Source: Phycisphaerae bacterium (GTDB lineage: Bacteria; Planctomycetota; Phycisphaerae; Phycisphaerales; SM1A02). From it: a DNA stretch of 64,000 nt. A program made the position numbers and the translations under genes. The stretch spans positions 1 through 64,000 of the forward strand of contig PBAX01000022.1 of NCBI GenBank assembly GCA_002716385.1, in the 5' to 3' direction. A model generated the notes under the pieces. The model had not been told where the DNA came from. It saw only the letters and a list, made by a program, of their open reading frames with translations, and ran no database searches. Position 1 is the first letter of the stretch. Every line of letters begins with the position of its first letter. Positions 7,815-17,018 of the stretch are shown here, piece by piece.

Positions 7815-9226
7815 CCCGACTTCATCCCATGTTCACGCAGAGGGCTGCGGGCGTGCTTCTTCATGCCACGTCGCTTCCGGGCGGACATGGCATCGGTGAC
7901 CTTGGGCCGGGCGCCAGAACATTCATCGACTGGATGCGGTCCTCGGGACTTTCCCTGTGGCAGATGCTGCCGATCGGTCCTGTGGGACGAGGCAATTCAC
8001 CCTACAGCGGCCGATCCGCCTTCGCAGGCGAACCACTTCTGATCAGCATTCACGAGCTGATCAAGGATGGTCTGCTGCCAGCCTCCGCAGCCCATTGCCC
8101 CGCCGAGCTGAATGGTGCCAGAACACGATACGCCGCCGCTCGTCGATTCAAACTTCCTCGTTTCAGAACCGCTTTCGAGAACTTCCATCGAAGTTCCAGA
8201 CCGCGATCGAAGGCCTACCAATCGTTCCTCTCCAGCAATCGTTCCTGGCTGCATGGATGGTGCGATGCGGCCGGAGGCGAACCGGACGAACAGATCTTCC
8301 TTCAGTACATCTTCGATCGGCAATGGCAGTCGCTTCGTCGGTATGCCAATCGTCGCGACGTCAGACTGGTGGGTGATCTTCCCATCTTCGTCGATGTCGA
8401 TTGCGCCGACATGCAACAGCATCCGGAACTGTTCCTCCTCGATCGGGAAGGTCGACCCAAGTCATTGACCGGCGCTCCGCCCGACGACTTCAGTCGTGAT
8501 GGGCAACTCTGGGGACATCCCCACTACAGGTGGTCGGCTCATCGGGATGAGAACTGGAAATGGTGGACATCGAGATTCCGTCAGGCCTTTCAGAGATTCG
8601 ACTCCGTTCGCCTCGATCACTTCCTTGGGTTCGTCCGACTCTGGCATATTCCGCTCGGAGAACGAACCGCCCGAAACGGGCGATGGCGATCGACTCCAGG
8701 TCGGGAACTTCTCGAAGTCCTCGAGAAGCGACTTGGCAGGCTGCCGATCATCGCGGAGGACCTGGGGGTCAAGACCTCGGCCGTCGATCGACTTCGGGAT
8801 GATTTCGGATTCCCCGGTATGCGGATTCTCCAATGGGCGTTCGGCTCCACGACCAGTGGTGATCTCCCTCACAACCATCCGATCCAGTCCGTCGTCTATC
8901 CAGGCACCCATGACAACGAGACGGCCACAGGCTGGTTTCGACATCTGGACAGGAAGGAAAGGGAGCGATTCAAGGCCTATGCTGGGCCCATGAACAGTCC
9001 TGCCGAGGGCATGACTCGCCTTGCCTTCACATCGCCAGCGGTGTGGGCCATCTGCCAGATGCAGGATCTGCTGGAACTTTCGCCAGGGACCAGAATGAAT
9101 CGGCCGGGAGTTCCCACCGGGAACTGGACGTGGAGACTTTCCCCGGGCAAACTGTCGAGCCCCCAAGCCAGAAAACTCCATCAGCTCGTGGAGTCATCTG
9201 GCCGCTTACCTGGAGCTACTTCGTGA
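7811..9226 (+). CDS. malQ: 4-alpha-glucanotransferase (amylomaltase, GH77)
   Basis: MalQ shuffles glucan chains between maltodextrins in the cytoplasm, releasing glucose and making longer chains for the phosphorylase encoded next. Family features include RAAGVLLHATSLPGGHGIGDLG near the N-terminus, GRGNSPYSGRSAFAGEPLLIS, VRLDHFLGFVRLW (catalytic Asp), IIAEDLGV (catalytic Glu) and YPGTHDNETATGWF (transition-state Asp). At 471 residues it is slightly shorter than the usual 500 or so. It starts at ATG 7811 within the stop of the amylase gene; ATG 7829 (MFTQRAAG) is an alternative. Its stop overlaps the GTG start of glgP by 4 nt, so the three genes look translationally coupled. Confidence 0.93.
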   Translation: MTRLHPMFTQRAAGVLLHATSLPGGHGIGDLGPGARTFIDWMRSSGLSLWQMLPIGPVGRGNSPYSGRSAFAGEPLLISIHELIKDGLLPASAAHCPAELNGARTRYAAARRFKLPRFRTAFENFHRSSRPRSKAYQSFLSSNRSWLHGWCDAAGGEPDEQIFLQYIFDRQWQSLRRYANRRDVRLVGDLPIFVDVDCADMQQHPELFLLDREGRPKSLTGAPPDDFSRDGQLWGHPHYRWSAHRDENWKWWTSRFRQAFQRFDSVRLDHFLGFVRLWHIPLGERTARNGRWRSTPGRELLEVLEKRLGRLPIIAEDLGVKTSAVDRLRDDFGFPGMRILQWAFGSTTSGDLPHNHPIQSVVYPGTHDNETATGWFRHLDRKERERFKAYAGPMNSPAEGMTRLAFTSPAVWAICQMQDLLELSPGTRMNRPGVPTGNWTWRLSPGKLSSPQARKLHQLVESSGRLPGATS

Positions 9227-11370
9227 CCGAACAAAATGCCGCTGGTGATTCAGCTCGACAGAAACTCATCGACGATCCGCGTGCGATCCGGCATCGTCTG
9301 AAATCACTCTCAAAGGATCTCTGGTGGTCATGGAACGAGATCGGTCGACGCCCCTTCGCCATGCTCGACCCGGAACTCTGGGAAGCGGTTCGCTACAGTC
9401 CGTTCCGACTGCTTCAGAAGGTGGATCCAAACGTCTACAACAGTCGACTGTCGGAACCATCCTTCCGCGAAGTGGCCGCACGGGCGATCACGGCTCATCA
9501 GGACTACCACAGCCGGCGAACCTGGTACGAAGCCAATACCGAACCAGGCGCAGATCCGCTGCGGATCGCCTACTTCTGTTCCGAGTATGCCATTCATGAA
9601 AGTCTTCCGCAGTATGCGGGTGGACTTGGTGTGCTTGCGGGAGATCACCTGAAATCAGCATCCGATCTGGGACTTCCCCTGGTCGCCGTCGGACTCCTGT
9701 ATCAGCACGGCTACTACAAGCAGGAATTCCGTGATGATGGAACAACGAGGGTGATCTATCCATCCTTCGACTTCGATTCCATGCCGCTTGATGACACGGG
9801 CGTGAGACTCGATTGCCCCATAGGCGACCGAACTGTTCGAGTTCGGGTCTGGGCCATGTCGATGGGTCGTGTTCCGCTGTATCTCCTCGATGCGAATCTT
9901 CCGGGCAACCGTGTCGAGGATCGGGCACTCACCGCCAGCCTGTATCAGGGGGATGATGACATCCGGCTGCAGAGACAGGTGCTTCTGGGCGTCGGTGGAT
10001 TCCGCGCACTGAGGCTTCTCGAGGAAGTCCCGACCGTCATCCACCTGAATGAAGGCCACGCCGCGTTCGCCGCCGTCGCCAAGATGGCCGAACTGGTTCG
10101 AGGCGGTCTCTCGATGGATGACGCCAGAGAAAGGGTCCGAGCGAGCACGGTGTTCACCACGCACACGCCAGTCCCTGCCGGTAATCAGCGATACGACGCC
10201 GGCAAGATAGAAGCCGCCCTTGCACAGGTGACGGAACCGGCTGGCATGCACAACGGGTATGTCGCCAATCTTGGTCGTGAGGAACCCGGCAATGAGAAGG
10301 AAGCCCCATGCATGACGGTGCTGGCACTCAATCTGGCCGAACGAGTCAATGGTGTCTCCAAGCTGCATGGTGATGTCTCCCGCAACATGTGGAAGAAGGT
10401 CTACGGGACTGAGGATGTCGATCAGGTCCCCATCAAGCACATCACTAATGGCGTCCATACCGGCACTTGGATGGCCCCCGTTGCCGAACGTTTCTGGTCC
10501 GAGCAGATCGGCTACGACAGTCTCGGTGGTCCGGACAATCCATGCTGGGCGAAGATCCCAACCGTGGATCCAGAGGCATTCTGGCAACTCCGGAATGCGC
10601 TTAGGCGGCGACTGCTGTCGTTCGTACGAAGGCGGCTGGCGATTCAATCGAGAAGAAGAGGCGAATCGCCGGATCGAGTTGTTCGAAGCAGGCGCATGTT
10701 GCGTGACGATGCCCTCACCATCGGTTTCGCCAGACGGTTCGCGACCTACAAGCGAGCCACCCTGCTCTTCCACGATCTTGATCGACTGGCATCCATCGTC
10801 GGAAACGATGATCTGCCGGTCCAGGTCATCTTCGCAGGGAAGGCGCATCCGGCAGACGAGGGCGGGCAGGCGGTCGCCCAGGAAATCCATGATCTCTGTC
10901 GTGACCCCCGATTCGATGGGCGAATCGTCCTGCTGGAGAACTACGACATAGAGATCGGTAGGCGATTGACCTCTGGGTGCGACCTCTGGCTGAATACGCC
11001 TCGCAGACCCTTCGAGGCCAGTGGCACCAGTGGCATGAAGCCGCCGCTTCATGGCGGCATCAACTGTTCGATCTCCGACGGCTGGTGGGTCGAAGCCGAG
11101 AACAACCAGAACGGATGGACCATAGGAAGCGATCGAGCGGCCGACAACGAGGATGAACAGGATCACCTCGACGCCGCCTCGATGTACGACCTTCTGGAGC
11201 ACAAGATCATTCCTTCCTTCTGGGATCGCAACGACGACGATCTACCGGAGGAATGGATCAAGACAGCCCTGCAGTCAGCCGCCTCGGTACCCGCCTGGTT
11301 CAATACGGACCGTATGGTGGCTGAGTACCTTGAATGGGGCTATCGGCCAGCCTCCCTGATTCAGGCCTGA
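9223..11370 (+). CDS. glgP: Alpha-glucan (glycogen/maltodextrin) phosphorylase, GT35
   Basis: This enzyme releases glucose-1-phosphate from glucan ends in the cytoplasm, the energy-saving end of the pathway. Conserved blocks include IAYFCSEYAIHESLPQYAGGLGVLAGDH, HLNEGHAAF, TTHTPVPAG, TIGFARRFATYKRA and the PLP site SGTSGMK, where Lys606 should carry the cofactor. These are typical of the shorter bacterial phosphorylase subfamily rather than the E. coli MalP type. Start GTG 9223 is chosen because it overlaps the malQ stop (GTGA) and gives 715 residues, close to family length; the frame is open further upstream inside malQ but that part is not phosphorylase-like. Confidence 0.93.
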   Translation: MTEQNAAGDSARQKLIDDPRAIRHRLKSLSKDLWWSWNEIGRRPFAMLDPELWEAVRYSPFRLLQKVDPNVYNSRLSEPSFREVAARAITAHQDYHSRRTWYEANTEPGADPLRIAYFCSEYAIHESLPQYAGGLGVLAGDHLKSASDLGLPLVAVGLLYQHGYYKQEFRDDGTTRVIYPSFDFDSMPLDDTGVRLDCPIGDRTVRVRVWAMSMGRVPLYLLDANLPGNRVEDRALTASLYQGDDDIRLQRQVLLGVGGFRALRLLEEVPTVIHLNEGHAAFAAVAKMAELVRGGLSMDDARERVRASTVFTTHTPVPAGNQRYDAGKIEAALAQVTEPAGMHNGYVANLGREEPGNEKEAPCMTVLALNLAERVNGVSKLHGDVSRNMWKKVYGTEDVDQVPIKHITNGVHTGTWMAPVAERFWSEQIGYDSLGGPDNPCWAKIPTVDPEAFWQLRNALRRRLLSFVRRRLAIQSRRRGESPDRVVRSRRMLRDDALTIGFARRFATYKRATLLFHDLDRLASIVGNDDLPVQVIFAGKAHPADEGGQAVAQEIHDLCRDPRFDGRIVLLENYDIEIGRRLTSGCDLWLNTPRRPFEASGTSGMKPPLHGGINCSISDGWWVEAENNQNGWTIGSDRAADNEDEQDHLDAASMYDLLEHKIIPSFWDRNDDDLPEEWIKTALQSAASVPAWFNTDRMVAEYLEWGYRPASLIQA

Positions 11371-11446
11371 GACGCCTTCCTATTGGCCTCTACAGCCCTG
11401 TAGCCGTCAAAAAGATGGCCAAATGCCGTTTCTTCGCTGTAACACC

Positions 11447-11474
11447 TTGAATCATATGGACCTAGTTCTAGTAT
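11447..11474 (+). promoter_or_regulatory. Sigma70-like promoter for the secreted dockerin protein
   Basis: TTGAAT (11447-11452) and TAGTAT (11469-11474) are 16 nt apart in an A/T-rich stretch upstream of the gene starting at 11556. The element set is similar to that before the FG-GAP gene (TTGACT-16-TAGAGT). Confidence 0.45.
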
Positions 11475-11555
11475 TAAATGGCTAGGGAGAGTGCATTCAC
11501 AGGCACTCCATGCGTGAGTTGCATGGCTAATGTGAACCGAAGAGAGAGAAAAGAC

Positions 11556-12665
11556 ATGTCTATCTGGACCCGAACTGCGTCACTGTCAATCGTTGCGTCA
11601 CTTCCATCAATCTGCATGGCCGGTGTTGGATTTCAGGTCGATGGAGCCCTTGATAGCGGGTATTCCCCACCAGTAGCCCTGCAAGGCACCGCCACGAACT
11701 TCGGCAACAACGACTTCGGTCAGCCTGGCTTCGGTAATGGATCCGAGATGAACGCGATGCACATCGAATACACCGATGGTGCGATCGTCATTTTCGTGGC
11801 CGGCAACCTCGAGTCCAACTACAACAAGGCGGAGTTCTTCATCGACGCCCGTCCAGGTGGACAGAACCAGTTGTTGAGCAACAACCCAGATGTCGATTTC
11901 GAGGGTCTTCTTCGAATGGGCAACTCCAACGAGAACGCCACCGACGGACTCATTTTCGATGCGGGATTCGAACCAGATCTCTGGATCACGGTCACCTGCG
12001 GAGATGATGGAACCGGCGGATTCGTGACCTATGCCAATTACGCCGAACTTCGAACCGAAGGAGAGGGATCCGGCGCCTTCCTGGGTCAGGGTTCATCGGG
12101 AGCAGAAGGCATCATCAACGGTGAAAATGGAATCCAAGTAGCCATTGACAATTCGAATATCGGTGGCGTCGGCAGTGGAACAGGAGCCGATTGCGGCCTC
12201 GGAGTCACAACCGGTATCGAGATCGTGATCCCCAACTTCGTGGTCGACTGGGATTTCGAAGGTCTGCCATTCGACGACATCAAGGTCTGTGCCTTCATAA
12301 ATGGCGGTGGCCATGACTTCATTTCCAATCAGGTGCTGGGAAGCATCCCTCCAGGAGACAATCTTGGTGAACCAAGAGGGCTCAATTTCAACCTGATCAC
12401 AGGCAACCAGTACGGCACAATGGGTGACAATCCAGGTGAATGCCCGGAATTCGCCATCGGCGCCTGCTGCATCGGCACAAATTGCTTCATTGCCTCCGGT
12501 GAGAGCTGTGAAGCAGGCGGCGGCACCTACAACGGTGATGGCTCCAGCTGTGACGATGACCCATGTGCGATCCCTGAATGCCCGACGGACATCAATGAGG
12601 ATGGCGTCACGAATGTCGATGACCTTCTGGAGCTGCTGAGCAAGTTTGGTGAAATCTGCGTCTGA
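11556..12665 (+). CDS. Secreted Cys-rich protein with dockerin-like tail, function unknown
   Basis: A 369-residue exported protein. ATG 11556 is chosen over an upstream frame opening because a purine-rich ribosome site (GAGAGAGAAAAG) precedes it and a signal peptide follows (MSIWTRTASLSIVASL). The body, about residues 25-295, is a beta-rich Gly/Asn/Asp-rich domain (GNDFGQPGFGNGSEMNAMH, IVIFVAGNLESNYNKAEFFID) that I cannot assign to a family. Then comes the Cys module (IGACCIGTNCF...C...GGGTY) and a calcium-loop tail (DINEDGVTNVDDLLELLSKFG). The same modules occur in the proteins at 1-809 (Cys module) and 12758-14803 (tail). It has its own promoter-like element and sits between two glucan enzyme genes, so a surface glucan-binding role is possible but unproven. 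Confidence 0.85.
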   Translation: MSIWTRTASLSIVASLPSICMAGVGFQVDGALDSGYSPPVALQGTATNFGNNDFGQPGFGNGSEMNAMHIEYTDGAIVIFVAGNLESNYNKAEFFIDARPGGQNQLLSNNPDVDFEGLLRMGNSNENATDGLIFDAGFEPDLWITVTCGDDGTGGFVTYANYAELRTEGEGSGAFLGQGSSGAEGIINGENGIQVAIDNSNIGGVGSGTGADCGLGVTTGIEIVIPNFVVDWDFEGLPFDDIKVCAFINGGGHDFISNQVLGSIPPGDNLGEPRGLNFNLITGNQYGTMGDNPGECPEFAIGACCIGTNCFIASGESCEAGGGTYNGDGSSCDDDPCAIPECPTDINEDGVTNVDDLLELLSKFGEICV

Positions 12666-12757
12666 GACTCGGAATCATCGATATATGGTGCATGTGGTAC
12701 CCTGTGGGAGGGCTGCTTTATGGCCTCTCAAGGCAATGTGGGGGATAGAATGATCTC

Positions 12758-14803
12758 ATGAGGGTTATCCCTGTGCACATACTGAACAAATCAATGTCGG
12801 TCATCGCCGCTCTTGTGATGATCTTGCCGACTGCTTTGCATGCCGCGCCTTCCGAGAGGCCGGGGATGGGCGCCATCCCCTATTCCGATTCGGATGGAAG
12901 TGGCGTGACATTCAGAGTCTGGGCACCGAACGCACAAGGTGTTGGTATCGCGGGCACCTTCAACAACTGGCAACCATTCAGCACTTTGCTCTCCGTCGAA
13001 GGTGATGGCGTCTTCTCGCTCGATGTCCCCTATGCCAGTGCCGGTGATGGCTACAAGATCGTCATCATCACCCCAACGGACACGATCTGGAGAAATGATC
13101 CCAGAGCCATGGCGCTGACCAATTCAGTAGGTCATTCGATCATCGTGGATCACAACGCCTATGAGTGGACGAACTCTGGTTATGTCCCCCCAAGCTGGAA
13201 CGAGATGGTCATATACGAGATGCACGTGGGTACATTCGGATTGGACACCGGGGAGTCCGTACCCGGGAACCTCGCCGGCGCCATCGAGCATCTCGATCAC
13301 CTTGAAGCACTTGGTGTGAACGTGATCGAGTTGATGCCCATGTCGGAGTTCGCCGGTGACGTCTCATGGGGCTACAACCCGGCCTACCCGTTCTCAGTCG
13401 AGAGTGCCTATGGAAGCCCCGAGTCATTGAAACAATTCGTCGATGCCTGCCATCAAAGGGACATCGCCGTCTTCGGAGATCTCGTCTACAACCATCTCGG
13501 CCCCACCGACATGGATCTCTGGCAGTTCGATGGATGGTCACAAGAGGGTTTCGGCGGCATCTACTTCTACAACGACTATCGCTGCTATACCCCGTGGGGA
13601 AACACCCGACCCGATTTCGGGCGACCTCAGGTACGGTCATATCTCAAGGACAACCTGAAGATGTGGCTCAACGACTACCGCTTCGATGGAGTGAGAATCG
13701 ACGGCACGCGATGGATCAGATCGCTTGGAACCACTGGCGAGGAGATCCCCGATGGCTGGTCGCTGCTCGTCGAGTTCAACAATGAAATCGACGCGACGAC
13801 ACCATGGAAGCTCATGGTCTCCGAGGACATGGATTCCAATCCATGGATCACCAAGACCACGGGCGAAGGTGGCGCTGGATTCGACTCGCAGTGGGATCCC
13901 TGGTTCATCCACCCCATGCGCGATGTCATGGTCGCCAGTTCGGACAATGACCGAAGCATGGCGGCTGTCAAGAACGCCATTTCGTACAGCTACAACGGAC
14001 AACCGTTCGACCGGATCATCTACACCGAATCGCATGACGAGGTCGCCAACGGCCGAAGTCGCGTTCCCGAGGAGATCTGGCCAGGCAATGCGGACAGCTG
14101 GTTCTCCAAGAAGCGGTCAACACTGGGCGCCGCCGTCCTGATGGCGACTCCAGGCATACCCATGCTCTTTCAGGGCCAGGAGCTCCTAGAGGATGGGTAT
14201 TTCGACGACTGGGATCCACTGGACTGGACCAAGGCTGAGACCAATCAAGGCATTGTCCAACTGTATTCGGATCTCATCTCGCTACGTACCAACCAGAATG
14301 GCGTCTCCAAGGGCCTCACTGGACCGAACCTGAACGTGTTCCATCTCAATGAAACCGATAAGGTCATCGCATGGCATCGCTGGGATCAGGGCGGCGTCGG
14401 CGACGATGTGGTCATATTGTCCAACTTTCGAAACCAGACGTGGGACAACTACCGGATCGGGCTTCCCCGCGAAGGGCTCTGGAAGGTCCGTTTCAACAGC
14501 GATGCCAGCATCTACGATGACGAATTCGACCAGCATCCCTCCTGGAATGTGCAGGCGGAACCGATCCCCTATGACGGCCTGAACTGGAGTGCCTCACTCT
14601 CATTCGGCGCCTATACGTCAATCTTCCTCTCACAGTCGCCGCCATGTGCTGGCGATCTGGACAACAGTGGCGGCATTGATGTCAATGACATCCTGCAGGT
14701 CATCTCCGGTTGGGGCACCGCCGACGGCGATGTCAATGGAGACGGGTTTACGGGCGTACTCGACCTCCTCCTGCTTCTGGACCGCTACGGAGACTGCCCA
14801 TGA
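12758..14803 (+). CDS. Secreted GH13 branching-enzyme-like protein with dockerin-like tail
   Basis: This 681-residue protein has a signal peptide (MSVIAALVMILPTALHA), a CBM48 domain at about 45-125 (VTFRVWAPNAQGVGIAGTFNNW), and a GH13 barrel from about 150. Catalytic residues appear intact: DGVRIDG with Asp315, VSEDMD with Glu356, and ESHDEVANG with Asp427. The HDEV-N-G form of region IV and the overall order resemble GlgB-type branching enzymes and their trehalohydrolase relatives. The C-terminus carries two calcium-loop segments (GDLDNSGGIDVNDILQVI and GDVNGDGFTGVLDLLLLL), like dockerin. Branching enzymes normally act in the cytoplasm, so an exported, tailed form may instead be a hydrolase or transglycosylase. 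Its stop overlaps the next gene by 4 nt (ATGA). Confidence 0.88.
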   Translation: MRVIPVHILNKSMSVIAALVMILPTALHAAPSERPGMGAIPYSDSDGSGVTFRVWAPNAQGVGIAGTFNNWQPFSTLLSVEGDGVFSLDVPYASAGDGYKIVIITPTDTIWRNDPRAMALTNSVGHSIIVDHNAYEWTNSGYVPPSWNEMVIYEMHVGTFGLDTGESVPGNLAGAIEHLDHLEALGVNVIELMPMSEFAGDVSWGYNPAYPFSVESAYGSPESLKQFVDACHQRDIAVFGDLVYNHLGPTDMDLWQFDGWSQEGFGGIYFYNDYRCYTPWGNTRPDFGRPQVRSYLKDNLKMWLNDYRFDGVRIDGTRWIRSLGTTGEEIPDGWSLLVEFNNEIDATTPWKLMVSEDMDSNPWITKTTGEGGAGFDSQWDPWFIHPMRDVMVASSDNDRSMAAVKNAISYSYNGQPFDRIIYTESHDEVANGRSRVPEEIWPGNADSWFSKKRSTLGAAVLMATPGIPMLFQGQELLEDGYFDDWDPLDWTKAETNQGIVQLYSDLISLRTNQNGVSKGLTGPNLNVFHLNETDKVIAWHRWDQGGVGDDVVILSNFRNQTWDNYRIGLPREGLWKVRFNSDASIYDDEFDQHPSWNVQAEPIPYDGLNWSASLSFGAYTSIFLSQSPPCAGDLDNSGGIDVNDILQVISGWGTADGDVNGDGFTGVLDLLLLLDRYGDCP

Positions 14804-15693
14804 ATGCCGCTCGTGCTGCCCGAAAAGGCTTCACGCTCGTCGAGTTGATGGTGGTCATCGTTATTCTGGCACTGCTCATCTCAATGTTCCTCGTGGCTTC
14901 CGGAACGATCTCGAATTCAGCCTTGTCCACCGAGGACACCGCGAAGCTCCGGTCGCTGACTATGGCCAACGCCGCCTATGCGGTCGATCACAAGCAGCGA
15001 CTGCTGTCTCCTCGCACCGAACCCAATGGTCAGGAATCGACGGAAGCCCAGATCAAACGGTTCTGGGTCAAGTCGTATGACGACAATGTCGAGAACGTCG
15101 GTGATGCCAGAGTCGACCTCAGCACGGCATTGACGGAAGGTGCCGCCTGGGAATACATCGGGGACGAGGCCGCCTACAAGTCGCCACTGGACACAACCGA
15201 CAGACTGAGGAGCTATTCACTGAACTCCTTTGTCGGAGTCGATCGCTGTGCCGACGAGTACCCTGAAATGTCTGGTGTATTCGTCCCCGCCTTCAATACC
15301 CGTTATCGCGTTCCATGCCAGACGGTCGCCGACATACCCCAGCCAGCCGGCACGCTCTGTGCCATTGGAGAGGTCGATCAGGGCTTCGCGGGTTTCGCCG
15401 AGACCGCCAACGCCAATGGCTGGTGCGTCTCCCCGAATCCGAACATGGCCCTCTGGAAAGACACCCCCGCCCTGTGGAACCGCAATAGAGTCAACATCTC
15501 TCTGATGGACGGTTCCACGGAGACGATAGTGCTACAACAGGACGATGCGCTACGGGACAAGATCAACCAATCCGGATCCAGCCACAACATCACAATCGGC
15601 TTCAACGATCAGGACAAGGTCGACTTCCAGCAATTCAGCAAGAGACTTCTGCCCGGCGTTCTCGAGTACCGGACCGCAAGCGATCAGGAATAG
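14800..15693 (+). CDS. Prepilin-type pseudopilin (type II secretion / type IV pilin-like)
   Basis: This 297-residue protein starts at ATG 14800, overlapping the stop of the GH13 gene by 4 nt. Its N-terminus has the prepilin peptidase site RKG/FTLVELMVVIVILALL with Glu at +5, followed by a long hydrophobic helix. The remaining periplasmic domain (for example RVNISLMDGSTETI near the end) resembles planctomycete pseudopilins with a C-terminal DG motif. It should be processed, N-methylated and assembled into a pilus-like fibre. Translational coupling with a secreted enzyme suggests it may help export or display that enzyme, but this is inferred from gene order only. Confidence 0.88.
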   Translation: MNAARAARKGFTLVELMVVIVILALLISMFLVASGTISNSALSTEDTAKLRSLTMANAAYAVDHKQRLLSPRTEPNGQESTEAQIKRFWVKSYDDNVENVGDARVDLSTALTEGAAWEYIGDEAAYKSPLDTTDRLRSYSLNSFVGVDRCADEYPEMSGVFVPAFNTRYRVPCQTVADIPQPAGTLCAIGEVDQGFAGFAETANANGWCVSPNPNMALWKDTPALWNRNRVNISLMDGSTETIVLQQDDALRDKINQSGSSHNITIGFNDQDKVDFQQFSKRLLPGVLEYRTASDQE

Positions 15694-15698
15694 GTCGT

Positions 15699-17018
15699 TC
15701 AAACTGTCGCGGTGCTGGATGCTGCTGATTCAACTGCATTGAGAAGATGGTCCGCTTCCTCGATCGTCATGATCAGTGGGAGGCGGAATCTCATGGATCG
15801 ATCGCCGCACGGGAGCGTGATGACCTTGTGCTCGAACAGATTGCGGACAAGACTGTCACGGGCCTCGGCCGTATCGAAGGTGCAGGCGATCAAGCTGCCG
15901 ATGCCGCGGATATTGGAGAAGGCTCCAGTGGAAGCCGCGATTCTTCTCATGCCCGAGATGACATGTTCCCCCAACGTCAGGACATGATCGCAGAGGTTGT
16001 CCTCGACGATGATCTCCATGTACCGCCTGCTTCTGACCATGTCGACCAGATTGCCTCCCCAGGTGGAGTTGATCCGGCTCGATCGGCGGAATACGTTGTG
16101 CTCGACCTCGTCCATCCTGGCGCCGGCGTAGATGCCGCATACCTGGGCCTTCTTACCGAAGGAAACGACATCCGGCTGAACGCCCTGATGTTCCCAGAAC
16201 CACGGTTTGCCGGATCCGAAGAATCCCGTCTGCACCTCGTCGTAGAGAAGGAGGGCATCCCCCTCGTCCGCGTAGGCGCGAAGCTTGGCCATGAATTCAG
16301 GACGGAAATGGTTGTCCCCGCCCTCGCCCTGCATGGGCTCGATCAGAATGCCCGCGATATCGTTCTTGCCTGATCCGAACGCGGCCTCGATCTGCTCGCA
16401 TGCCTTAGCCTCTTCGGCCTCGACGTCATTGCAGATGTTTCCATCCAGATCGAACTGGCAGGCTGGATTGTGGATCCGCGGCCATGGGAACTTTGGAAAG
16501 AGCCCGACCTTGTCCGGAATGGTGTTGGTCACACTCATGGTGTATCCGGTGCGGCCATGGAATGCCTGTCGGAAATGCATGATCTTCAGATCATCGCAGT
16601 TGTCCTCGAAATCGGTTCTACCAAGTCTGCGAGCCTTCCAGTCGAAAGCGGCCTTCATGGCGTTCTCGACGGCCAAGCCACCACCAGCAATCCAGAAATG
16701 GTGGTTGAATCCCTCAGGCGATGCGTAAGTGGCGAAGGTGTCGACGAAATCCGCCATCTCACATGAATAGATGTCGGCGTTGGAGACATTGCACAGGGCA
16801 GCCCGTCGCAGCGTATCCAGGAAGCCGGAGTCATTCATGCCCGGATGATTGAATCCCAATGGCATCGAGGCGAAACAGGTGAAGGCGTCCATGTATCGAT
16901 TGCCGCTGGCGGCATCGTGGATCCACACACCTTCGGATCGCTCAAGATCGACCACCATCGGGTAGCCATCTACTAGTTGATGCCTCGCGAGTTCCTCAAG
17001 GACCCTGTTGGGATTCAT
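15699..17018 (-). CDS. lat: L-lysine 6-transaminase
   Basis: A class III PLP aminotransferase that should move the epsilon-amino group of lysine to 2-oxoglutarate, giving alpha-aminoadipate semialdehyde (spontaneously cyclised). Lat-family features include DGYPMVVDLERSEGVWIHDAASGNRYMDAF, ASMPLGFNHP, HHFWIAGGGLAVENAMKAAFD, EPMQGEGGDNHF, LYDEVQTGFFGSG and the PLP lysine in VSFGKKAQVCGI. ATG 17018 (MNPNRVLEE) is preferred: it has GGAG six bases upstream and gives 439 residues, close to known Lat proteins; ATG 17126 would add 36 residues with no ribosome site. The gene is isolated, with no lysine or osmolyte pathway partner next to it, so catabolism versus biosynthetic use is open. Confidence 0.9.
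   Translation of the reverse strand: MNPNRVLEELARHQLVDGYPMVVDLERSEGVWIHDAASGNRYMDAFTCFASMPLGFNHPGMNDSGFLDTLRRAALCNVSNADIYSCEMADFVDTFATYASPEGFNHHFWIAGGGLAVENAMKAAFDWKARRLGRTDFEDNCDDLKIMHFRQAFHGRTGYTMSVTNTIPDKVGLFPKFPWPRIHNPACQFDLDGNICNDVEAEEAKACEQIEAAFGSGKNDIAGILIEPMQGEGGDNHFRPEFMAKLRAYADEGDALLLYDEVQTGFFGSGKPWFWEHQGVQPDVVSFGKKAQVCGIYAGARMDEVEHNVFRRSSRINSTWGGNLVDMVRSRRYMEIIVEDNLCDHVLTLGEHVISGMRRIAASTGAFSNIRGIGSLIACTFDTAEARDSLVRNLFEHKVITLPCGDRSMRFRLPLIMTIEEADHLLNAVESAASSTATV

Noticed and set aside
9655..11202. Long open frame (515 codons) on the minus strand opposite glgP
   Set aside because: The translation has no recognisable domain and lies entirely antisense to a clearly conserved phosphorylase; such shadows are common in this moderately G/C-rich DNA. 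The same applies to minus-strand frames at 6750-7634 and 8462-9181.
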